The notes beneath the pieces were generated by a model. The model saw nothing but the letters and a program-made list of their open reading frames with translations. It had not been told where the DNA came from and did not search any database. 10,579 nucleotides of DNA, taken from the NCBI GenBank assembly GCA_964343305.1, contig CAYFJO010000383.1, positions 1-10,579 on the forward strand. Reading direction: 5' to 3'. Positions 5,422 through 10,579 of this stretch are shown here, in pieces. The translations under genes were made by a program, and so were the position numbers. How positions within the stretch are numbered: the first letter of the stretch is position 1; every line of letters begins with the position of its first letter. The stretch is from CAYFJO01 sp964343305 (GTDB taxonomy: Bacteria; Planctomycetota; Planctomycetia; Pirellulales; Pirellulaceae).

Positions 5422-6624
5422 TCACTCGGAGACTCGACGAATCTCGCTGCTCTCGGGATGCAGGTCTTTCCACTTATTCGTGTAGGACATGATCCCGACT
5501 TGATGATCGAGTTCTTTGCCTTTCAACGGACCATCAGTGGCGATACCGGTCATGCGATTCCACTTTGAATCTGTCTCCTCATCACGAATGATGCCGCCTT
5601 TAACAGAGACAAACGTTAAGACACGGTCGTCGAGCTTTCGTGAAAACAAACGGGCCGATGTGCTTTCAGGATCGAATGTGAGTAACAAATCGTCGTCACC
5701 CAGCTTGAGGTTCAACAGCGATTGTTTCTTCAGCGTTGCAAACGTGCAGTGGTACGCTTTGTGATCGACCATCGTGCCAAGACAAAACTGTTCAGGATTA
5801 CGCCTGCCTTCATAATAATCGCTACTGTAGTTTTTAGACGTACGCGACATATTCAGAACGGTCGTGTCCGGATACTCGGTTCGCCACGCCGCCCAAGTAA
5901 CCATGTCGCACGGCAGCGACTCCAGCGTTTCACCTTTCAACTTGCCTTCAGTGCATTCTCCCAGCAGCTGACTCCACAGTGTGCCCGTCTTGCTGTCGCG
6001 CATCACTAAACTGCCCTTAAGAATCGGCCCCACAACACTGAGTGCCACGGTCGTATCCTTCACTTTTCGGTCGAAAACTACGCCGTTGTGACAAAGGTGT
6101 CACCAGGTGGCCGCGATCGACCGGCCGCCAAGTATGTCGTTGATGATCTCGCGACTCGGGCCAGTAAGCATGTTGATCGGATAAGCTCGCGATTTACCAT
6201 CAATCACGACACCAATTACGAGTTCCTTGTCGGAGACCTGGTCCGTCACTTTGCCTGCGGAAATGAATGGCGCATCTACAATTGCACGACGTTCACGGCG
6301 CGGACGCTGATTCGAATTGCCGCTTTGGCTCAATTCTTCGCCAAATTTCTTCAACTCAGCTTTGTCGATAAAACCGTCGCGGTTGGTGTCGATGCGGCTG
6401 AAGTAGACGCGTCGAAGTGTCTCCGATCCTTCGGCCTTACTGACTTTTCCATCGCCGTTCTTGTCGTAAGACTTAATGCGCCGAACGAGGGCGTTTGAAC
6501 GATCGTTGCGTTGGTCCTGCTCTGATCGATTCTCTTTCCGCGGCTGCGCCAATGTGACGGACGTTGACGCCATTAGCAGTGTCAGGGCAGCGACAGTGGT
6601 TGGAATCCTGTTTTGAAGGTGCAT
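5422..6624 (-). CDS. EF-hand / DUF3179 protein, probable selenoprotein (in-frame UGA at 6102-6100)
   Basis: Read through one TGA, this frame gives a 400-residue exported protein. Residues 1-26 are a signal peptide (MHLQNRIPTT..., cleavage after TLA). Two EF-hand loops follow: D54-KNGDGKVSKA-E65 and D79-TNRDGFIDKA-E90, with calcium ligands in the normal positions. From about residue 115 the DUF3179 domain begins (GKSRAYPINML, then EIINDILGG). The TGA is codon 175 in ATW-UGA-HLC-HNGVVFDR, where DUF3179 proteins have the first Cys of a C-x-x-C. Downstream, TGTLWSQLLGE, VTWAAWRTEYPDT, TFDPESTSARLFSR and KWNRMTGIA are all domain blocks in the same frame. The one 'defect' thus sits exactly at a family cysteine and yields U175-x-x-C178. 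The ATG at 6624 has GAGGA 6 nt upstream and begins 2 nt after the preceding gene's stop, so translation is probably coupled. DUF3179 activity is unknown; a redox role is inferred. Without Sec insertion the product would be a 174-aa fragment. Confidence 0.8.
6064..6077 (-). promoter_or_regulatory. Candidate bacterial SECIS-like hairpin after the UGA
   Basis: On the mRNA, UUUUC (6077-6073), loop GACC (6072-6069) and GAAAA (6068-6064) form a 5-bp stem with a 4-base loop. The loop starts 27 nt after the UGA. As I recall the general bacterial SECIS description, it asks for an upper stem of at least four pairs, a 3-14 nt loop with a G in the first two positions, and an apical loop 16-37 nt from the UGA; this element meets all three. 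The stem is A-U rich and therefore weak. Bacterial SECIS elements lie inside the coding region, as here (codons for VFDRK). Confidence 0.45.
6088..6103 (-). repeat. Perfect hairpin that buries the in-frame UGA
   Basis: GTGACA (6103-6098 on the minus strand) and TGTCAC (6093-6088) form a perfect 6-bp stem with a CCTT loop. The UGA (6102-6100) lies inside the 5' arm. It could be a lower or competing structure to the hairpin at 6077-6064, and might slow the ribosome or hinder release at the UGA. Confidence 0.5.
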
Positions 6625-6626
6625 GG

Positions 6627-8150
6627 CTATTCCTCAATTGCCGTTGCTTTTTTGAACGAGCGACCCACAACGACAAAGGCAATAACCGCAAGTGCGAGTC
6701 CGGATAGCACCACAAGGATGCGTTGTGAAGCATTATCTTGCGAACCCTTGACGTACTGGTTCGATGGTTCATTCGAAATCGACGACAAAGCGCCGAACTT
6801 TAGAATGCCCTGTTTCTTCGGTGCCGGGCCATTCAGTTTCGCATCATACAATTGAGAGCGATTTCGCCTCGATGGCATATTGTACTGTGCAAATGTCAGA
6901 TTCTGTTTTCCCAAGACTTCACGCGGGAAGTCACCGTCCACGACAGTCAAAGTCATATCCTTGAGTTTCGCCAGAGCCTGATCGACGGTCTTCTTTCGCT
7001 CCTCGGTAAGAGACGCATTGTTCAACTTGTCAATGTCCGCGCCGCGCAGTCCGAAACGCTCGCCGATTCGCAATAGTTCTTTCTCTCGCTCTTCATGAGG
7101 CAACGCGAGCTTGCCTGTTGTGACCGACAATAAATCGGATGCAAATAGTTCGCCGGCCGCCCCGTTCTTAGGAACAGGATTTCGTTCTTTGACGAGTGAC
7201 TTGCGTCGATATTCGGGAATATCGGCTTCGGTGCCACCAATAATGCGTAGCGGCAATTGGTCGGTTAGATTCCTGAAAAGCTGCTCGCCGGAGATTTGCC
7301 GGACGACGTATTCTTCGGGGATGGCACGGATTTTACGAGGGCCGTCGGTCAGCAGATAAACAACATTTCGCAACTCGCCTTTGTTAAACGCTGACAGGCG
7401 CATCGGTACGACCAGCTCGTCCACTTTGAATCGAAAGCCCATGCCTTGGACATGGCCGTCGAACGTGGAACCGCTAGGCAGTTTCGAATTGACTTCGCGT
7501 TGGCCGGGTTTGGGATCGACGCCGTCCTTTTGACCGACCTTTGTCTTGATCGCGACAAAGCACCAGCCCGCCTCGACATAGTCGTTGCACGGCTTGTCCA
7601 TGCCTTCAGGATATTTGTAGCCGTGATCGTCCAGCCATCGTTTGAGCGCGTCGGCACTACCCGCTTCGAGCACGGCGACTTCGTACATGCCGACTGCTTC
7701 CCGCTTGAGAACTGTGACTTTCCGTTTCCACGCAAGTGACTCGTTTTTGTTGTTTTTTGACTTTTCCCGGCCGCTAAATCGCCGCGGTCTGGCAGTCGGT
7801 GGCGGCGGTCGCAAGTCAACAACCACTTCCGGTGGATCAACGGCCGCGGCAAGATGCCCGAAGATATGATCTGGGACTTTGCGAATTGCCGGTGGCGTTG
7901 GAAATGGAATCAACATTCCAAACTCGTCGACTTTGCCAGTGAAGCCAGGGCGAATGACGAACGTCTCGACACCGTCCTTGTAAAACGCGTACGTTTGCTG
8001 GAGACCGATGCGCGTGAGCGGAATCGGTTGGCCGTTCGGATAGATTGGCGGCACCATGCCACACGGATCAGCGCCGGCTGGTTTGGACATGACAATCGTC
8101 GTCGTGATCAACGTCAGACAAGCCAGACTGCGAAGGAAAGAATCTTGCAT
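6627..8150 (-). CDS. DUF2330 exported, membrane-anchored protein (second copy)
   Basis: 507 aa from ATG 8150. Residues 1-27 form a signal peptide (MQDSFLRSLACLTLIT..., cleavage AGA/D), followed by the DPCGMVPPIYP block that opens the DUF2330 region, and RPGFTGKVDEFGMLIPFPTP. Cysteines at 30 (DPCGM), 188 (KPCNDY) and 197 (GWCF) are shared with the upstream paralogue. Further conserved blocks are HVQGMGFRFKVDELVVPMRL, RNVVYLLTD and HEEREKELLRIGERFGLRG. One C-terminal span at about 478-497 ends in a short basic tail, giving an exported domain anchored in a membrane. The frame opens at TTG 8165, directly after the previous stop, but ATG 8150 has GGAG 9 nt upstream and starts the signal peptide better. 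It is the middle gene of the operon: 15 nt after the first DUF2330 stop and 2 nt before the DUF3179 start. DUF2330 function is unknown. Confidence 0.9.
   Translation of the reverse strand: MQDSFLRSLACLTLITTTIVMSKPAGADPCGMVPPIYPNGQPIPLTRIGLQQTYAFYKDGVETFVIRPGFTGKVDEFGMLIPFPTPPAIRKVPDHIFGHLAAAVDPPEVVVDLRPPPPTARPRRFSGREKSKNNKNESLAWKRKVTVLKREAVGMYEVAVLEAGSADALKRWLDDHGYKYPEGMDKPCNDYVEAGWCFVAIKTKVGQKDGVDPKPGQREVNSKLPSGSTFDGHVQGMGFRFKVDELVVPMRLSAFNKGELRNVVYLLTDGPRKIRAIPEEYVVRQISGEQLFRNLTDQLPLRIIGGTEADIPEYRRKSLVKERNPVPKNGAAGELFASDLLSVTTGKLALPHEEREKELLRIGERFGLRGADIDKLNNASLTEERKKTVDQALAKLKDMTLTVVDGDFPREVLGKQNLTFAQYNMPSRRNRSQLYDAKLNGPAPKKQGILKFGALSSISNEPSNQYVKGSQDNASQRILVVLSGLALAVIAFVVVGRSFKKATAIEE
6631..6635 (-). 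promoter_or_regulatory. Shine-Dalgarno GAGGA for the DUF3179 gene, inside the upstream gene
   Basis: GAGGA overlaps the last codons of the second DUF2330 gene and lies 6 nt before ATG 6624. It supports both the chosen start and translational coupling. Confidence 0.7.
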
Positions 8151-8159
8151 CGAACTGCA

Positions 8160-8163
8160 CTCC
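8160..8163 (-). promoter_or_regulatory. Shine-Dalgarno GGAG placing the second DUF2330 start at 8150
   Basis: GGAG lies between the TAA of the first DUF2330 gene (8168-8166) and ATG 8150, 9 nt from the ATG. It would be inside the coding sequence if TTG 8165 were the start, so it argues for 8150. Confidence 0.65.
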
Positions 8164-8165
8164 AA

Positions 8166-9674
8166 TTATTTTTCGTTTGATTTGTTTCGCTGAATTCGCG
8201 CCAGTCCGATGAAAACGATCGACACCGCAAGGCTTACCATGATGAACGAAAGCCAACTTAAGCCTTGGCCGCGCGAATCCGCGTTTGCAACTTGTTCGTC
8301 AGCCGATTGCAATTGAAAATCAAGACTGCCGAGGTGAAGAACACCGGGTTGCTTCGCCGCAGGGCCTTTTGTTTTGGCGTCGTAGGTGGTGGCCTTGTTG
8401 CGACGCGATGGCATCTTGTATTGAGCGAAGGTGAGGTTTCGATTTGCCAGCAACTCGCGCGGGAAGTCGCCGTCGATCACGGTTAAAGTCATGCTTTTCA
8501 ATTCGTCGAGCGGGCCGTTGACGGCCTTTTTGCGAATCTCGACCATGCCTTGCTCGTTCAGTTTGTCGATCTCTGTGCCGCGAAGTCCGAATCGTTCGCC
8601 GATTCGCAGAAGTTCCTTTTCGCGCTCTTCGTGAGGAAGCGCGAGCCGGTCTGAGCTGACCGACAACAAGTCGGACGCAAACAAGTCTTTGGCCGCTCCA
8701 CTGTGCGGAACTGGATCGCGCTCTTTGACCAGACTCTTGCGGCGTGGTTCAGGAATGTCAGCCGCCGTGCCATCGATGATGCGGATCGGCAATGGCTGCT
8801 TGATGTTGTTGATCAGTTGTTCGCCACTGATCTGTCGCACGACGTACTCTTCGGGGATCATGCGGATCTTCTTTGGTTCGTCGGTCAACAGGTAAACGAT
8901 GTTTCGTAGTTCGCCTTTGTTGAACGCCGACAATCGCATCGGCACGACCAGATCATCGACCTTGAATCGGAAACCCATGCCTTGGACGTGTCCGTCGAAT
9001 GTTGAGCCGGCTGGTAAATTTGGATTGACTGTTCGTTGTCCCGGTTTTGGGTCGAGATTATTTTTCTCCGCGACCTTGGTTTTCACGGCCACAAAACACC
9101 AACCCTCTTTGACGTAATCGTTGCACGGCTTGTCCATGCCATCGGGATACTTGTATCCGTGATCGTCCAGCCAACGTTTCAGCGCTTTCGCGCTGCCAGC
9201 CGCGAGCACGGCAACTTCGTACATGCCGACCGCCTCTTCGCGCAGCACACGGACTTCGCTTTCTTTTACGATCGCGAACGCATCATTGGCTGGTAGATTC
9301 CTATTGCCGCCGCCACCCAATGCTCCGTCGAAAGAATAAAACTGCGGTCGAAGGTCAACGACCACTTCCGGCGGATCAACCGCCGCGGCCAGATGCCCGA
9401 AGATGTGATCTGGAACTTTGCGAATCGCCGGTGGCGTTGGAAACGGAATCAACATTCCGAACTCGTCGACCTTGCCAGTGAAGCCTGGGCGGATGACGAA
9501 CGTCTCAACGCCTTCCTTGTAAAAGACATACGTCTGTTGAAGCCCAACACGTGCCAGCGGAATCGCTTCGCCTGGATAAATAGGGGGAACCATGCCACAC
9601 GGATCCGCCATCGCTGGTCGAGCGCTTAAGCTAGCCAACACAAGGAACACAACGGAGGTGAATCGCGTATTCAT
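8166..9674 (-). CDS. DUF2330 exported, membrane-anchored protein (first copy)
   Basis: 502 aa from ATG 9674. Signal peptide 1-23 (MNTRFTSVVFLVLASLSARP, cleavage AMA/D), then DPCGMVPPIYPGEAIPLARV and the same ordered blocks as the gene that follows: PGFTGKVDEFGMLIPFPTP, VPDHIFGHLAAAVDPPEVV, MYEVAVL, KRWLDDHGYKYP, KPCNDY, GWCFVAVKTKV, HVQGMGFRFK and HEEREKELLRIGERFG. Shared cysteines are at 26, 184 and 193. A single C-terminal span lies at about 473-492 (WLSFIMVSLAVSIVFIGLA) and is followed by a basic tail. The frame is open to ATG 9692, six codons earlier, but ATG 9674 has AGGGG 8 nt upstream and gives a cleaner signal peptide. This is the first gene of the three-gene operon. It differs strongly from its paralogue only at residues 110-139 (Gly/Asn-rich here) and in the stretch before the membrane anchor. 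Function unknown. Confidence 0.9.
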   Translation of the reverse strand: MNTRFTSVVFLVLASLSARPAMADPCGMVPPIYPGEAIPLARVGLQQTYVFYKEGVETFVIRPGFTGKVDEFGMLIPFPTPPAIRKVPDHIFGHLAAAVDPPEVVVDLRPQFYSFDGALGGGGNRNLPANDAFAIVKESEVRVLREEAVGMYEVAVLAAGSAKALKRWLDDHGYKYPDGMDKPCNDYVKEGWCFVAVKTKVAEKNNLDPKPGQRTVNPNLPAGSTFDGHVQGMGFRFKVDDLVVPMRLSAFNKGELRNIVYLLTDEPKKIRMIPEEYVVRQISGEQLINNIKQPLPIRIIDGTAADIPEPRRKSLVKERDPVPHSGAAKDLFASDLLSVSSDRLALPHEEREKELLRIGERFGLRGTEIDKLNEQGMVEIRKKAVNGPLDELKSMTLTVIDGDFPRELLANRNLTFAQYKMPSRRNKATTYDAKTKGPAAKQPGVLHLGSLDFQLQSADEQVANADSRGQGLSWLSFIMVSLAVSIVFIGLARIQRNKSNEK

Positions 9675-9822
9675 GGTGAAAACCCCTAACATAAAAACTG
9701 GGCTACGAGGAATGTGAAAAGCGGAGTTCCTGATTGGATTATTGTAACGCCATTTGTGGACTTCGAATGCGCGATTTCCAAAATGCTAGTTAATTCGATC
9801 TCTTCGTTCTGTCGGAGAACAT
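9675..9822. promoter_or_regulatory. Divergent intergenic region, probable promoters of operon and winged-helix gene
   Basis: It must hold the promoter of the minus-strand operon if that is transcribed from here. On the minus strand a TACAAT (9745-9740) resembles a -10 box, but no good -35 lies 16-18 bases before it. I see no clear operator palindrome. Confidence 0.3.
9683..9687 (-). promoter_or_regulatory. Shine-Dalgarno AGGGG placing the first DUF2330 start at 9674
   Basis: AGGGG lies 8 nt before ATG 9674. No similar sequence precedes the alternative ATG at 9692. Confidence 0.55.
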
Positions 9823-10173
9823 TTGCCCGTGAGATACATCGAAGAATCACGAAAATCGACACCCAACGATCGAGCTTCAATGTCAAAAACCGAACGGCGT
9901 GTACTCGAGATTTTCAACCAGTTTCTCATGACGCCCAGGCAAATGCTGTGCTTTAACTCGCAGCAACTTCAGTCGTACAGAGTGGCCATTGGAAAACTGA
10001 TTGAGAATGATCTGTTGGCCAAGGCGTCGTACAAAGGTGCGTACTGCCTCACTGAAGCTGGCTACGAAGCGATGAAACACCTGCCCAAGGAGTCAGCACA
10101 GCGAAAGTCGAATCCAGCAAAAGCACCGCAGCTGGTTGAGTCACCCAATAAGCTGCCTCGCAAACACAAGTAA
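9823..10173 (+). CDS. Small winged-helix-like protein, possible transcription factor
   Basis: Up to 116 aa. The core, about residues 22-86, fits a winged helix: helix TERRVLEIFNQFL, a short second helix TPRQMLC, a likely recognition helix SQQLQSYRVAIGKLIENDLL, then a hairpin and GAYCLTEAGYEAM. The last resembles the 'Y.LTeaG...' strand and helix of MarR/PadR-type regulators. The C-terminus is a basic, low-complexity tail (QRKSNPAK...PRKHK). No metal or ligand motif is visible. The start is open: TTG 9823 and GTG 9829 share a GGAG at 9814-9817 (5 and 11 nt away), while ATG 9880 (MSKTERR) has no ribosome site but begins right at the domain. It is divergent from the DUF2330-DUF3179 operon across about 148 bases, a common arrangement for a local regulator, though nothing proves it acts there. 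Confidence 0.65.
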   Translation: MPVRYIEESRKSTPNDRASMSKTERRVLEIFNQFLMTPRQMLCFNSQQLQSYRVAIGKLIENDLLAKASYKGAYCLTEAGYEAMKHLPKESAQRKSNPAKAPQLVESPNKLPRKHK

Positions 10174-10233
10174 AATAACTGCGACCCGCGGCCGTCGGAC
10201 ATCCAAACTCATTTTTAAGAAGCCCCTACTGAC

Positions 10234-10579
10234 ATGACTCGCATCGCCTTGCTTTTTGTTTTGATGAACATGCCCTTTCTGGCAGCGTGCAGCGAACAGC
10301 GCGCTGGTCAAAATCGGGCCGCACTTGCGCAGCCAAACGACACTCAACCAAAGGAAACCCCGGTGGCAACTGACGACGCCTTGAAAAAAGCAAAGGCGGC
10401 CATCAATGCTGCTCGCAAGAACGGAGAAACGGAACTCCAGTTGGGCGGCCTTGAATGGGACATTCCGCTCATCCCGGATCAGATTGAGACGCTTGACAAA
10501 CTTGAGACGCTCACAATCCATGCCCGCTTGCTGACCGATTTATCGCCGCTCGCCAAGCTGCCTCAACTACGATCGTTGG
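10234..10579 (+). CDS. Lipoprotein with leucine-rich repeats, 5' part only
   Basis: ATG 10234 opens a frame that is still open at the window end (115 complete codons). Residues 1-18 are a lipoprotein signal (MTRIALLFVLMNMPFLAA) with lipobox L-A-A-C19, so the mature protein should be lipid-anchored at Cys19. A Gln/Asn/Pro-rich linker and a short Ala/Lys helix (about 46-64) lead into TELQLGGLEWDIPLI and then LETLTIHARLLTDLSPLAKLPQLRSL. This has the L-x-x-L-x-x-L spacing of leucine-rich repeats, with the 'L.dlspLa.Lp.L' form common in planctomycete LRR proteins. The rest of the repeat domain lies outside the window. No strong Shine-Dalgarno is seen. It starts 60 bases after the winged-helix gene, so the two may share a transcript. 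Role unknown; LRR proteins usually bind other proteins. Confidence 0.7.
   Translation, partial: MTRIALLFVLMNMPFLAACSEQRAGQNRAALAQPNDTQPKETPVATDDALKKAKAAINAARKNGETELQLGGLEWDIPLIPDQIETLDKLETLTIHARLLTDLSPLAKLPQLRSL

Noticed and set aside
5422..6063. A separate gene starting at GTG 6063
   Set aside because: It has no Shine-Dalgarno, would start in the middle of the DUF3179 domain, and is in the same frame as the upstream part.
6064..6624. DUF3179 gene as a pseudogene broken by a nonsense mutation
   Set aside because: The only stop is a TGA exactly at the family C-x-x-C cysteine; the rest of the frame is intact, the ribosome site and operon coupling are intact, and no other decay is seen. It cannot be fully excluded without sel genes.
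8148..8165. TTG 8165 as the start of the second DUF2330 gene
   Set aside because: It would put the GGAG ribosome site inside the coding region and add an unneeded N-terminus before a good signal peptide starting at ATG 8150.
7446..9629. Plus-strand frames antisense to the DUF2330 genes
   Set aside because: They recur at equivalent places in both copies only because the sense genes are duplicated; no ribosome sites or domains.
10174..10233. Terminator after the winged-helix gene (CGAC...GTCG followed by ATTTTT)
   Set aside because: The stem is only four pairs and the T-run is about 15 bases away, too weak and too far for an intrinsic terminator.

Overview
The window looks like a chromosomal stretch from a Planctomycetota bacterium of the Pirellulaceae/Rhodopirellula type. 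This is inferred from the gene content and was not tested by a search. The signs are DUF2330 and DUF3179 secreted proteins, an EF-hand domain fused to an enzyme-like domain, small membrane proteins with an 'FS(I/V)R..L..VT' terminal motif, long poorly conserved intergenic stretches and moderate GC. No rRNA, tRNA, CRISPR array, transposase or phage gene was seen.

Layout. Positions 1-266 probably hold the 3' end of a plus-strand gene, convergent with a six-segment membrane protein (270-935, minus). A DUF6868-type small membrane protein follows (1266-1559, minus). On the plus strand there is a 40-codon single-span ORF (1781-1903) and a multi-span membrane protein ending at 2529. Positions 2530-4230 are mostly sparse: one multi-span membrane protein (3015-3680, minus) sits between two diverged copies of a palindromic repeat, and a strongly structured stretch lies upstream of it. 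A 66-aa membrane protein (4230-4430, minus) is divergent from an eight-repeat ankyrin protein (4557-5408, plus) that lacks a conventional start.

The centre of interest is a compact minus-strand operon read from about 9690 to 5422. It holds two tandem paralogous DUF2330 proteins (9674-8166 and 8150-6627), each with a signal peptide and a C-terminal membrane anchor, then an EF-hand/DUF3179 protein (6624-5422) that starts 2 nt after the second DUF2330 stop. The DUF3179 reading frame is interrupted once, by an in-frame UGA at 6102-6100. The UGA falls exactly where the family has the first cysteine of a C-x-x-C motif (context ATW-UGA-HLC). The frame then continues without shift through 225 more sense codons of recognisable DUF3179 sequence. 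The best reading is a 400-residue selenoprotein with a U-x-x-C site at residues 175-178, and a candidate bacterial SECIS-like hairpin lies 27 nt after the UGA. Together the three genes look like an exported, envelope-anchored set with calcium-binding and possibly thiol/selenol redox chemistry; that joint role is inference.

Divergent from the operon is a small winged-helix-like protein (9823-10173, plus), followed by the start of a lipoprotein with leucine-rich repeats that runs off the window (10234 to end).
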